Origin: Rhizobiaceae bacterium
GTDB lineage: Bacteria; Pseudomonadota; Alphaproteobacteria; Rhizobiales; Rhizobiaceae
Direction: 5' to 3'
Assembly: GCA_023953845.1 (NCBI GenBank)
Contig: JAMLJC010000001.1
Span: 1,178,001 to 1,242,000, forward strand
DNA length: 64,000 nt
The position numbers were made by a program, and so were the translations under genes. Shown here in pieces: positions 17,833 to 25,454 of this stretch; position 1 is the first letter of the stretch; each line of letters starts with the position of its first letter. The notes beneath the pieces are model-generated. The model did not search any database. It worked only from the letters and a program-made list of their open reading frames with translations, and was not told the DNA's origin.

Positions 17833-18273
17833 TCAGTTGGTCGGGACCTGCTCAAACAGCTCCGCGAACACTTTCTTTGCCTTGCCGGTCTGCTTGGCGG
17901 CCTTTGCCTGTTCCAGATTGACCGGCTTGCCGACGACGACCAGCGCGACCATGCCCATGCCGTAATGCGGCAGGCATTTGACGCCGTAGACGCCTTCCTT
18001 GTCGACGGTCACTGTGATCTGTTCGTTCATCTTTCCCTTGAAGGGCGCAGCGCCTTCCGGAAGCATGTCCTTGATGCTCTCCGCATTATGCGATTTGTCG
18101 GTCGGCACGAAGGTAACCGTGTCGCCGGGAGCCGCCACCACATAGTCGGGCTGGAAGACCATCGCTCCCTTTTCGCCCTTGTTGAGCATCTGGACCTGAT
18201 GATCCGCAGCCTGCGCCGCGCTCGCCAGCAGCAGCCCTGCAAGTGCCGCCGCGATCGTGAATACATGTCTCAT
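17833..18273 (-). CDS. Pseudoazurin, periplasmic blue copper electron carrier
   Basis: A 146-residue precursor with a Sec signal (cleavage near AQAAD, residues 21-24). Type 1 copper ligands are His62, Cys100, His103 and Met108; the spacings (38, 3, 5) equal those of classical pseudoazurins. The protein shuttles electrons to copper nitrite reductase or nitrous oxide reductase in denitrifiers. The start at 18273 excludes an unlikely arginine-rich extension. No nir or nos gene lies in the window, so its partners are elsewhere. Confidence 0.93.
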   Translation of the reverse strand: MRHVFTIAAALAGLLLASAAQAADHQVQMLNKGEKGAMVFQPDYVVAAPGDTVTFVPTDKSHNAESIKDMLPEGAAPFKGKMNEQITVTVDKEGVYGVKCLPHYGMGMVALVVVGKPVNLEQAKAAKQTGKAKKVFAELFEQVPTN

Positions 18274-18344
18274 GGTTCTTGCCTTTCTTTCATTTCCAGC
18301 GCTTGCCGTTGCGCCGTTTCTAGGCCGGCGCCTCCATCTCAACT

Positions 18345-18358
18345 TTGCAGAAACGCAA
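18345..18358. promoter_or_regulatory. FNR/NNR-type box upstream of pseudoazurin
   Basis: TTGCAGAAACGCAA is a TTG-N8-CAA dyad of the size used by FNR/NnrR regulators. It lies 72 nt before the pseudoazurin start and about 125 nt before the divergent Crp/Fnr-type regulator gene, so it could serve either or both. Binding is inferred from shape and position. Confidence 0.55.
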
Positions 18359-18482
18359 ATAAAACCGGGAAGAGAGAGGCCATAGGTCGCGGCCGGTTTA
18401 CCTTGCTGTGCGTATCGACTTCTGAGATAGGTGGGATGTCTGGACTCGGCCGCGCGTCATGCGCCGATGGTTGAAAGGAGCG

Positions 18483-19196
18483 ATGGACGTGAACCACCGC
18501 CTCGACCGCTCTCTGATTTCCGGACTGCCCGTATTCGAAGGCCTCGATGCGGGTAGTCTCGATGAGATCCTCCAAAGCGCAAGATCGCTGCGCGTGGAAA
18601 AGGACACCACCATTTTCGAGCAGGATGCCGAAGCGCATTCCTTTTTCGTCCTGCTCGACGGCCGGGTGCGCGTGGTGAAGACGACGGCTGATGGCCAGCA
18701 GGTCATCGTGCGCTACATCGTGCCGGGAGAGCTGATGGGCATTGCGCAGGCGCTCGGCCGCACCACCTATCCCGCCAGCGCGATCGCCGTCGTTGATTGC
18801 GTCGTGCTCGTATGGCCCGGGCGGCTCTGGCCGGAATTCGCCACCGCTTACCCGGCCTTCGGCATGAACACCTACAGGACCGTCGGTTCGCGCCTCAACG
18901 ACGTCCAGACGCAGGTCATGGAGATGGCGACCGAGCAGGTAGAGCAGCGCGTCGCCCACAGCCTGCTGCGACTGATCAAGCAATCCGGCAGGAAGACGGA
19001 TGAGGGCATCCTCATCGACTTCCCCATATCGCGTCAGGATATTGCCGAGATGACCGGCACGACGCTCCATACCGTCAGCCGGCTCCTGACGGCCTGGGAG
19101 GAAAAGGGGCTGGTCAGGAGCGGGCGCCAACAGGTGACGGTCGTGGCGCCACACCGCCTGATGGTGCTGGCCGAGGGTCATTCGCGGGAGCGGTGA
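18483..19196 (+). CDS. nnrR: Crp/Fnr family regulator, NnrR-like
   Basis: A 237-residue regulator. The cyclic-nucleotide-binding-fold domain (about 15-120; FFVLLDGRVRVVKT) is followed by a dimer helix and a C-terminal helix-turn-helix, SRQDIAEMTGTTLHTVSRLL. There is no N-terminal cysteine cluster, so it is not an oxygen-sensing FNR but resembles NnrR/DNR nitric-oxide regulators. The start at 18483 has AAAGGAG right before it. Setting beside pseudoazurin, NnrS and a DUF1858 gene supports the NnrR reading; the sub-family assignment is inference. Confidence 0.8.
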   Translation: MDVNHRLDRSLISGLPVFEGLDAGSLDEILQSARSLRVEKDTTIFEQDAEAHSFFVLLDGRVRVVKTTADGQQVIVRYIVPGELMGIAQALGRTTYPASAIAVVDCVVLVWPGRLWPEFATAYPAFGMNTYRTVGSRLNDVQTQVMEMATEQVEQRVAHSLLRLIKQSGRKTDEGILIDFPISRQDIAEMTGTTLHTVSRLLTAWEEKGLVRSGRQQVTVVAPHRLMVLAEGHSRER

Positions 19197-19414
19197 CCGG
19201 GCTGCCGATTGCTTCGGTCGATCTCGGCGAAAAGCTCTCTTCGGAACTGTACGCCGTCGATCTCGTGCTCGCGGATCGCATCTTCGACGGTATGGAACGA
19301 CGCAACCGGACAGCCGATGCACAGCAGATGGTGGCGCAGAATGACGCGGATCGTCGCCGGCCATTGCCGCATGATGTCGTCCATCATCATATCTTCGTGG
19401 TAGCGCTTGACCAT
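19178..19414 (-). CDS. DUF1858 domain protein
   Basis: A 78-residue protein with the DUF1858 signature: an MMDDIMRQWP start region and the conserved LCIGCP motif (Cys32, Cys35). These CxxC mini-proteins are often encoded beside hybrid-cluster or NO-response genes and may do redox or metal binding. ATG at 19414 has CGGAGGA upstream. Its 3' end overlaps the convergent NnrR-like gene by 19 nt. It lies 86 nt downstream of the Rrf2 regulator gene and may be the last gene of that operon. Confidence 0.85.
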   Translation of the reverse strand: MVKRYHEDMMMDDIMRQWPATIRVILRHHLLCIGCPVASFHTVEDAIREHEIDGVQFRRELFAEIDRSNRQPGHRSRE

Positions 19415-19499
19415 GGTTCTTCCTCCGCTGAGGGAAGGAGGGACAATAGGCAGGGACGACACGCATCTTCGTTGCGCTCCGACAAACGCCCGACATTGA

Positions 19500-19961
19500 T
19501 CAGGCAGCCGGTCTCGCGACGGAAATGTCGTTGCCAGGCCCTGCACCAGCAAGGAAATCGGGCGGCGCAAGCACGATGTCGGCCAGCGTATGCCGGTCGA
19601 GCGTCTCCTGAAAGGCCGCTATCGCCTCGGCCAGCAGACGCGAGAGCTTGCAGCTTCGCGTGATGACGCACTGATTGCCCGTGACAAAGCATTCGACCAG
19701 GGCAAAGTCGGGTTCGGTCAGACGCAGCACGTCGCCGATGCGGATGGTGTCGGCGGGCCGATTGAGCGCGAGGCCGCCCGAGCGGCCGCGCACGGCCTTC
19801 AGATAGCCGGCGCGCGTCAGGGTGTTGGCAACCTTGTTGAGATGCGTCTTCGAGACGTTGAATGTCCGTGCGGCCTCCTCGATGGTGATCAGCCGTTCAC
19901 CGGCGGAGGCCGCATACATCAGCATCCTGAGCGCGTAATCCGAGAAACTCGTCAGCCGCAT
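19500..19961 (-). CDS. nsrR: Rrf2 family regulator, NsrR-like (NO-sensing)
   Basis: A 153-residue Rrf2 protein with a winged helix (SKTHLNKVANTLTRAGYLKAVRGRSGGLALNRP) and three cysteines at 91, 98 and 104, the expected Fe-S ligands of NsrR. NsrR senses nitric oxide through this cluster and represses NO-defence genes. It is encoded 1 nt after the truncated-hemoglobin gene, and a 23-bp palindrome close to the published NsrR consensus heads the operon at 22970-22992. This suggests negative autoregulation. Confidence 0.85.
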   Translation of the reverse strand: MRLTSFSDYALRMLMYAASAGERLITIEEAARTFNVSKTHLNKVANTLTRAGYLKAVRGRSGGLALNRPADTIRIGDVLRLTEPDFALVECFVTGNQCVITRSCKLSRLLAEAIAAFQETLDRHTLADIVLAPPDFLAGAGPGNDISVARPAA

Positions 19962-19962
19962 C

Positions 19963-20469
19963 TCAGGCCCCTTCTTCCGACCCGCCTTCATGGACGACAA
20001 GATCCGTCAAATCCTGCTCGGTGATAGGTTCGACGAGCAATGTGTCCTTGCCTCGGCTGAAGGCAACGGCCAGACGGAACGAATGGGCGATGCGCATGGC
20101 GCGATCCATGAACAGGCGTGCGACTTCGGGCGGGCAGAGCCGCGTGACAGTTGCGCGAAACAGGGCGAGCCAGCGCCTGAAATGCTCGTCTCCAAGTTCG
20201 GGAATGGCCAGATGCGGCGGCAGCGGACGGCCATCATAGCGTCCGGTACGCAAGAGGGTCGCCGACCAGAAGTCGCACATCTTCGCGAGGTGCCGGGGCC
20301 ACTCGTCAGCCGTGATAGCGCGGTTGAAGATCGGCCCGACCAGATCATCGTTCCGGATCGCGTCATAGAAGCCATGGACGACGTCACGGATCATGGCCTC
20401 GTCCAGAAGCTCCGGCAGGGGACGGCCATCGACGATGATCGACCTGCGGTTCACGGCATCACTGCTCAT
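19963..20469 (-). CDS. Group III truncated hemoglobin
   Basis: A 168-residue globin of the group III truncated class: VHGFYDAIRNDDLVGPIFN at the start of the fold, W68 region, then GRPLPPHLAIP with the expected proximal His86 and EHFRRWLALF following. Such globins are induced by NO and are linked to NO or nitrosative-stress handling. The ATG at 20469 forms an ATGA overlap with the DUF59 gene. Being inside an NsrR-headed operon supports an NO-detoxification role. Confidence 0.9.
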   Translation of the reverse strand: MSSDAVNRRSIIVDGRPLPELLDEAMIRDVVHGFYDAIRNDDLVGPIFNRAITADEWPRHLAKMCDFWSATLLRTGRYDGRPLPPHLAIPELGDEHFRRWLALFRATVTRLCPPEVARLFMDRAMRIAHSFRLAVAFSRGKDTLLVEPITEQDLTDLVVHEGGSEEGA

Positions 20470-20804
20470 CGGCGAATTCCCCCACTCCCGGCGCCGAACT
20501 TGTGACCGATCGCACCGCTGATCATTTCCGGCGACCATGGGGGGTCGTAGGTGAGAAGCACGTCCACCTGTTCGATGCCGGACACGATCCATACCGCCGA
20601 ATGAACCGCATCCTTGAGATAGGCAGCGGCCGGGCAACCCTTCGTCGTCGTCGACATCTCGATGCGAGCCGCACCCCGATCATCGACATCGACACGATAG
20701 ATCAGGCCGAGATCGACGAGGTTTTCCCCGAGTTCGGGATCAATCACCATCCGCAGTGATTCCAGCACCGCTTCGCGTAGCTCGTTTCTTGTGTCCCCGC
20801 TCAT
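20466..20804 (-). CDS. Metal-sulfur cluster assembly factor (DUF59/MIP18 family)
   Basis: A 112-residue DUF59 protein: IDPELGENLVDLGLIY (about 21-36) and TTKGCPAA with the invariant Cys57. The family (SufT, PaaD, ApbC N-terminus) helps mature Fe-S proteins. The start at 20804 overlaps the preceding stop (ATGA). In an NO-response operon it could repair or load clusters damaged by NO, including that of the Rrf2 regulator; this is inference. Confidence 0.9.
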   Translation of the reverse strand: MSGDTRNELREAVLESLRMVIDPELGENLVDLGLIYRVDVDDRGAARIEMSTTTKGCPAAAYLKDAVHSAVWIVSGIEQVDVLLTYDPPWSPEMISGAIGHKFGAGSGGIRR

Positions 20805-21331
20805 GCCGCGCCCGTCCCTTCCCCGCGGCGGATCACGATCCTGTAGGAGCCGTCCGGCTGCTGCTCGCCGCGCCAGAGGCAACCGCGCGTCTCGATTTCC
20901 GGGAACAGGAAGCGCGGCTCGCGCGGAAGCAATGCGACGAGAGTCGCGCCGGGAGCGATCGCCTCGACGGCTTCCAGCGTTTTCACCATCGGCTCCGGCG
21001 GCATCAGATCGCGGCAGTCGATTTCGATCGACGGGAGCGGCCAGTCACCCTGCGTGCTATCTGGCACCGCCGGATGCTGCTCCGCTGAAGACGGCGCCGC
21101 GTCGACAGGCATGAAAAGAACTTCCCAGTCGCCACCGCCGATTTCCCGCGCGGCCGGCTGGAAGCCCCGCGCGCCCAGCACCTGGAACAGGGGGAGCGGC
21201 TTGAACGTCGCGAGCAAGCGCAGGCTCTGCCCGGGTGCAAGCGCCTCCACCGCCTGCATGATCGCGCTGAAGGGCTCTCCGCCATCGCGCAGGATCGGAC
21301 GGACGTCAAGTTCGTAAGGCGGTTGGTTCAT
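20801..21331 (-). CDS. Tandem DUF2249 domain protein
   Basis: A 176-residue protein made of two DUF2249 repeats. The first (about 6-72) begins ELDVRPI and contains ALAPGQSLRLLATFKPLPLF; the second (about 100-165) begins EIDCRDLMPPEPM and contains AIAPGATLVALLPREP. DUF2249 occurs with hemerythrin and NO-response proteins in many denitrifiers. Its molecular role is not established. ATG at 21331, with an ATGA overlap at its 3' end. Confidence 0.88.
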   Translation of the reverse strand: MNQPPYELDVRPILRDGGEPFSAIMQAVEALAPGQSLRLLATFKPLPLFQVLGARGFQPAAREIGGGDWEVLFMPVDAAPSSAEQHPAVPDSTQGDWPLPSIEIDCRDLMPPEPMVKTLEAVEAIAPGATLVALLPREPRFLFPEIETRGCLWRGEQQPDGSYRIVIRRGEGTGAA

Positions 21332-21348
21332 GATTATCTCCAATGCGT

Positions 21349-22704
21349 CTAGCGACCGCCCGAAGCGGCCATGAACAGGCGCGGCAGGCGCGTGCCTTCC
21401 GGAAGTCGCAGCGAGGCCGAGACGTTTGCCAGCCGGCGGGCGAGGACAAGTTCGACGACGATAGCCAGCGTGGCGATGCAGACGACCGCCGAGCCGAGCC
21501 GGAACAAAGTGAGTTCCTCCGCAAGCAATGCGCCTGTCGCGGCGAAAACCCCGGCGAAATAGAGGATGAACCACGGGCCGTCGCGGCGCTCCGCGACGAG
21601 ATCCTGAACGCGCGGCGTCGGCTTGCGGCCCATGACCGGACCGTAGCATTCGAGCCAGGTCAGGAAGGGAACGATCTTGTAGAGCTGGGACAGTGCGAGG
21701 CCGCTCAGCCAGCCGAAGAAGACGAGGTAGACGAGCGCGCCGACATGCCGCTCCAGCGTGCCGCTGGCGACAAGGACGCCGCAAAGCAGCGCCGAGGCGA
21801 AAAGTGCGGCAAACGCGCCTCCTGACGCCTTGATGTTCAGTTCCAGCTGGCGGCGCTTCCGATGACGGTAGAAGAAAGCAAGATCGGTGCCGTAGAGAAC
21901 CAGCGCGACGAGCCCGCAAATTCCCGCGACGCCGAAGGAGAGGGAGGTCGATGCTCCGAGCGCCAGTTCGAGCAGAACACCCAGACCGAGGGCCAGCAAG
22001 GCTGCGCTGCCGCTCAGCCAGACCCAGCGGGATGTGGCGCGCTCGTGATCCGGCGCAAGCATGAACATCGGCAGTAGCCGATAGCTGACGCCCACCGCCG
22101 AGAAGGTCAGCCAGCCGCCGATACCCATCGCCGCATGCAGCGGAACGAGCCGCCCGCGCTCCGCCGCCAGTCTCTCAGCCGGTATCCAGCCGGACAGGAG
22201 ATGCGCGAAAAGCGAGCCGAGGAAGGCCAGAACCAGCAGGCAGATGAGACCGGTGGCCACGAAGCGTGCCGGGAGCGGCAGCGGCCGGGCGCGCCACAGC
22301 GTCTCTCCCAGAATCCAGATGGCCATCGCGAAGCCGAGCGGCAGGAGGCAACCGCCGAGGATGAGAAAGGGCAGGTCGCTCTCAAGTGTCCCGGCAAGCT
22401 GCAGGAAGCCCGCGAGAAGAAACCCAAGTCCCGCCATCAGGCATGCCAGCACGGGCAGCGCCAAGAACGGGCGCCACAGCGGCTTGGCGACGAGCACCGG
22501 GACGAACTGGAAGAGCGCGCCGCACATCAACAGGCTGAGCCAGCCGATCGCCACCAGATGGACGACCACCAGCGTCTCGGGCGCTTCGATGGCGTGGCTT
22601 GGGAAACCGTATCCGACAGCCATCAGCGTCTCGGCAAGGATGAGGCAGACCAGCGACACGGCAAAGAAAGCCATGGTCCAACGCGAGAGTGAGGCGCCGA
22701 TCAC
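21349..22704 (-). CDS. Polytopic membrane protein of an NO-response operon, uncharacterised
   Basis: About 451 residues with roughly 12 hydrophobic helices. Histidines sit inside membrane spans in HLVAIGWLSLL (near 49) and PLHAAMGIGGW (near 190), a pattern reminiscent of heme-bearing NnrS/oxidase-subunit-I-like proteins, but no full motif set is visible. The GTG at 22704 overlaps the stop of a small upstream frame (GTGA); an ATG at 22674 is an alternative. Its operon partners suggest NO reduction, sensing or protection. Function unknown. Confidence 0.8.
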   Translation of the reverse strand: MIGASLSRWTMAFFAVSLVCLILAETLMAVGYGFPSHAIEAPETLVVVHLVAIGWLSLLMCGALFQFVPVLVAKPLWRPFLALPVLACLMAGLGFLLAGFLQLAGTLESDLPFLILGGCLLPLGFAMAIWILGETLWRARPLPLPARFVATGLICLLVLAFLGSLFAHLLSGWIPAERLAAERGRLVPLHAAMGIGGWLTFSAVGVSYRLLPMFMLAPDHERATSRWVWLSGSAALLALGLGVLLELALGASTSLSFGVAGICGLVALVLYGTDLAFFYRHRKRRQLELNIKASGGAFAALFASALLCGVLVASGTLERHVGALVYLVFFGWLSGLALSQLYKIVPFLTWLECYGPVMGRKPTPRVQDLVAERRDGPWFILYFAGVFAATGALLAEELTLFRLGSAVVCIATLAIVVELVLARRLANVSASLRLPEGTRLPRLFMAASGGR

Positions 22705-22922
22705 GACATCATCCGCCTGATCGATGCAGTTCGTCGATCTTCAGATTGCCTCGGCGCGGCGAGATCGCCGTCGCGCGCCAGCCGGCGTTCCGCGCGCTTC
22801 GGCAAACGCGCGGCCGTATGGAAGAGTCCCGGCATGGCTGTCGGCGGCCTCGTATCGTGCTCTGGATTCAAGCCTATGACGGCGAGGGCCGAATGCCACC
22901 ACGCTGCTCTCAGGATGCTCAT
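22701..22922 (-). CDS. Putative small protein leading the NO-response operon
   Basis: A 73-residue frame with a hydrophobic start (MSILRAAWWHSALAVIGL) and a basic, arginine-rich tail. AGGAG lies 8 nt before the ATG and the stop overlaps the GTG of the membrane-protein gene (GTGA), both signs of real translation and coupling. It begins 48 nt downstream of the NsrR-like box. No family is recognised, and it could instead be only a translated leader. Confidence 0.5.
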   Translation of the reverse strand: MSILRAAWWHSALAVIGLNPEHDTRPPTAMPGLFHTAARLPKRAERRLARDGDLAAPRQSEDRRTASIRRMMS

Positions 22923-22969
22923 TGCATCAACTCCTGCCTTTGCAGGTCGATCTGGATATTCCGGACGAA

Positions 22970-22992
22970 AAGATATATTGTCAATCTATCTT
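22970..22992. promoter_or_regulatory. NsrR-like operator
   Basis: A 23-bp dyad with 11-nt arms around one central base: AAGATATATTG and, on the other strand, AAGATAGATTG (10 of 11 identical). It sits inside a longer perfect inverted repeat, CGAAAAGATA/TATCTTTTCG (22966-22975 and 22987-22996). The established NsrR consensus is AAGATGYATTT-n-AAATRCATCTT, same length and layout, with 9 and 8 of 11 positions matched. It lies between the NO-response operon (minus) and the DUF6522 gene (plus). Confidence 0.75.
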
Positions 22993-23027
22993 TTCGTTGC
23001 GCCTGCGCAAACTGGGACCGGAAATTC

Positions 23028-23318
23028 ATGCGGCTCGAATCCAATGAGAAGGGCGACCTCTTCGTCGATCCCGAATTCCTTTCGAAGAGGCTTTGCCTCA
23101 CGCCGCACGAATTGCAGCGGCGGATGAGGATTGGTCTCGTGACCAGCTTGGTTGAAGCGGGAGCCGACGACGACCTAGGGAAGCGCCGTATCACCGTGCG
23201 ATGCGGCAGCACCGCATGGCGCGCAATCGTCGATGACGGCAACAACATCACCAGTGAAGAGCTGATCAGCCTTGGTGAAACGAAGCGGGGAGCGCCCGAA
23301 CCCGGCGGGCGCTGCTGA
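23028..23318 (+). CDS. DUF6522 family protein
   Basis: A 96-residue cytoplasmic protein (MRLESNEKGDLFVDPEFL start) that I recognise as DUF6522-like: LCLTPHELQRRMRIGLVTS resembles a small helix-turn-helix or swapped-hairpin segment. It is divergent from the NO-response operon and its ATG is 36 nt from the NsrR-like box, so the same repressor probably controls it. Function unknown. The open frame upstream of 23028 crosses the promoter region and is rejected. Confidence 0.75.
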   Translation: MRLESNEKGDLFVDPEFLSKRLCLTPHELQRRMRIGLVTSLVEAGADDDLGKRRITVRCGSTAWRAIVDDGNNITSEELISLGETKRGAPEPGGRC

Positions 23319-23350
23319 GCTGCGCCCGAGCATCGGAGTGGCTGCGAAGC

Positions 23351-23494
23351 CTACTCCTCGTCGTCGAACAATATCCGCTCGGCGGCTCCGTCGAGATCCT
23401 CGTACTGGCCGCTGCGCAAGCTCCACAGGAAAGCGACCAGAGCCGCCCCGCCCAGAAGCAGTGCGATAGGGATGAGAAAGACGAGGCTGCTCAT
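23351..23494 (-). CDS. ccoS: cbb3-type cytochrome oxidase assembly protein CcoS
   Basis: A 47-residue protein: an N-terminal membrane helix (MSSLVFLIPIALLLGGAAL), then FLWSLRSGQYEDLDGAAERIL and an acidic end. The FxWsxxsGQYEDLdgpaxRiL pattern is diagnostic of CcoS/FixS, which is needed to assemble the cbb3 oxidase. It usually follows ccoI (a copper ATPase); here it lies 65 nt after a DUF2189 gene in the ccoNOQP cluster and ccoG, ccoH and ccoI are not in the window. Confidence 0.88.
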   Translation of the reverse strand: MSSLVFLIPIALLLGGAALVAFLWSLRSGQYEDLDGAAERILFDDEE

Positions 23495-23559
23495 TCAGAC
23501 CGTTTCACTGTCGGATGGAAACGGTCTGGCCGCCGCTATGATCGCGAGAGCCGGGCAGG

Positions 23560-24345
23560 TCACCTGATCGCCCTGTAGCTATGCCAGGTCGCATGGCCGA
23601 GAAGCGGAAAGACGATAATCAGGCCAAGCAGTCCGGTCACCGCGCTGACCAGGAAAAACGCGAGGACGATGGCGCCCCAGGCAAGCATCACGGGAAGGTT
23701 GTTCCACACCAGCGAGATGCTGGTGCCCATCGCCGTGAAGGCGTCCGTGTCCTCGTCCAGAAGCATCGGCACGGCGAAGGTGCTGATGGCGAAGGAAAAG
23801 GCCGCGAACAGGCCGCCTACGGCCGTGCCGACGACGAGCATCCCCCAGCCTTCCGGCGTGGTCAGCAGCATGGACACCACATGGTCGAGCCCGGGAAAAG
23901 GCCGTAGACCGAAGAACAGCGCATAGATAATGACCGCGGCGCGCATCCAGACCAGCATCAGCAGGCACAGGATCGCCCCCGTGAACCAGACCTGCGCGCC
24001 GGATGCGGCTCGCACGAAGATCATGCGTGCGAGGCTGACGGGCTTGCCGGTCTCGATGTCGCGGCTCTTCTGGTAGAGGCCGATGGCGACGAGCGGTCCG
24101 ACCACCATGAAACCGGCCAGCGCCGGAAACAATATGTAGTCCAGCCCCAGCGCGAACAGACCCCAGACGATGACGAGCGAAACGGCGAAGACCGCCACGC
24201 CATAGGCGAGGCTTGGTCCCGGACGGTTCCAGAGATCGCGCCAGCCGCTGCCCAGCCAGCCGATCGCGGCGCTGGCCGGCAGATTTCGTCGACGCTGCGC
24301 GGCGAGCGGAACGGGGGCGGTTTCAGTCCGTTCGAACGTGCCCAT
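23560..24345 (-). CDS. DUF2189 membrane protein
   Basis: A 261-residue integral membrane protein with about six hydrophobic spans and the DUF2189 pattern (GPLVAIGLYQKSRDIETGKPVSLARM near 85-110). These proteins often accompany cytochrome oxidase genes in alphaproteobacteria, but their role is not established. It lies 12 nt after the small gene that follows ccoP, hence the same operon. Confidence 0.85.
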   Translation of the reverse strand: MGTFERTETAPVPLAAQRRRNLPASAAIGWLGSGWRDLWNRPGPSLAYGVAVFAVSLVIVWGLFALGLDYILFPALAGFMVVGPLVAIGLYQKSRDIETGKPVSLARMIFVRAASGAQVWFTGAILCLLMLVWMRAAVIIYALFFGLRPFPGLDHVVSMLLTTPEGWGMLVVGTAVGGLFAAFSFAISTFAVPMLLDEDTDAFTAMGTSISLVWNNLPVMLAWGAIVLAFFLVSAVTGLLGLIIVFPLLGHATWHSYRAIR

Positions 24346-24357
24346 GACCGTTCTCCT

Positions 24358-24573
24358 TCAACACGAAGACCTAGCCGCGCGGTATGCGCCGTCCTGGCCG
24401 GCATCCTTCACATGCGGGACGCAGGCCGGTTGCGACGCGAGCGCGACGTAGACAAGGTGAGCGTTCGCGGCAGCGAGAACGAGAAGGCCCGCCGCCACGC
24501 CCGCCAGCGACAATCCCTTCCAGCCGCGCGGTATGAGGCGTCCCGAGGTCGTTTCGTTGTGCAGGGACGTCAT
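24358..24573 (-). CDS. Small single-span membrane protein following ccoP
   Basis: A 71-residue protein with one hydrophobic helix (LSLAGVAAGLLVLAAANAHLVYVA) flanked by basic residues, then a Cys-containing tail (QPACVPH and a terminal SSC). The ATG at 24573 overlaps the ccoP stop (ATGA), indicating coupled translation. The topology suggests the tail faces the periplasm. No family is recognised; it may be an accessory subunit or copper-handling protein, which is speculative. Confidence 0.6.
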   Translation of the reverse strand: MTSLHNETTSGRLIPRGWKGLSLAGVAAGLLVLAAANAHLVYVALASQPACVPHVKDAGQDGAYRAARSSC

Positions 24574-25451
24574 TGCACGCCAGCCCCCAGAGAATGAACA
24601 TAGAGGGACAATATCCTGATATCTGCCGGCGTCAGACGCCCGCCCCAATTGGGCATATGGCCCTGCCGACCGGAATAGACCGTCGAATAGATAGACTGGA
24701 CGTCGCCGCCATAGATCCAGTGATTGTCCGTAAGGTCCGGCGCGCCGACCTCGTGCATGCCCTTCGCGTCGTCGCCGTGACAGGATGCGCAATTCGCGGC
24801 GAATATCTCTTCTCCCGCCGAAAGCTGCGCAGCGTCGCCGGTCTGCGTGCCCTCTGCTGAAAGCGATCGGACATAGGCGACCACGTCGCCGATCTGTTCG
24901 CGCGAAAGCATGCCGTCGCGGCCGAAGGCCAGCATCTGCGAGATGCGCGTGTCTTCATTGGTGGAATTGATGCCGACGCGGATGGTTTCCTCGATGGTTC
25001 CGGGCTCGCCGCCCCATAGCCATGCCTTCGCGGTGAGGTCCGGAAATCCCGGGCCACCAGTGGCGTTGACGCCGTGGCAGGCAGCGCAATTGTCCACGAA
25101 CAGGGTGCGGCCGGTCTCTCGCACATGACGCATCAGAGTCTCGTCACCGAGCGCTTCCGCATAGTCCGCCGTCGTCACCTTCTCCGTCCAGGAGGCCCCG
25201 CGCTCGGCTGTCGCTTCCTCGACCTGCCGGGTCACGACCTCGCGCTGGTCGATGCCGAGCAAGCCCTTCGTGTAGGTCCATCCCAGCGGCCAGGCGGGCA
25301 TCAGCAGCCAGTAGACGATGGCGAACAGGGTCGCGGCCGCCAGAAAGAAAAACACGACGCGCGGCACCGGCGTGTTCAGCTCTTCAATGCCGTTCCACTC
25401 ATGCCCGGTGGTCATCCGGCCCGTGACGGAGTCAAGCTTCTCCGTTGCCAT
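24570..25451 (-). CDS. ccoP: cbb3 oxidase diheme subunit III CcoP
   Basis: A 293-residue membrane-anchored cytochrome c. A single helix near residues 30-50 is followed by two heme-binding sites, CAACH (122-126) and CASCH (221-225), with downstream methionines expected as sixth ligands. It passes electrons from cytochrome c to CcoO and the catalytic subunit. Encoded 3 nt after ccoQ. Confidence 0.96.
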   Translation of the reverse strand: MATEKLDSVTGRMTTGHEWNGIEELNTPVPRVVFFFLAAATLFAIVYWLLMPAWPLGWTYTKGLLGIDQREVVTRQVEEATAERGASWTEKVTTADYAEALGDETLMRHVRETGRTLFVDNCAACHGVNATGGPGFPDLTAKAWLWGGEPGTIEETIRVGINSTNEDTRISQMLAFGRDGMLSREQIGDVVAYVRSLSAEGTQTGDAAQLSAGEEIFAANCASCHGDDAKGMHEVGAPDLTDNHWIYGGDVQSIYSTVYSGRQGHMPNWGGRLTPADIRILSLYVHSLGAGVQ

Positions 25452-25454
25452 CGG

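Noticed and set aside
16678..18474. 598-codon plus-strand open frame opposite nnrS and pseudoazurin
   Set aside because: Antisense to two recognisable genes, and covers the promoter region of pseudoazurin.
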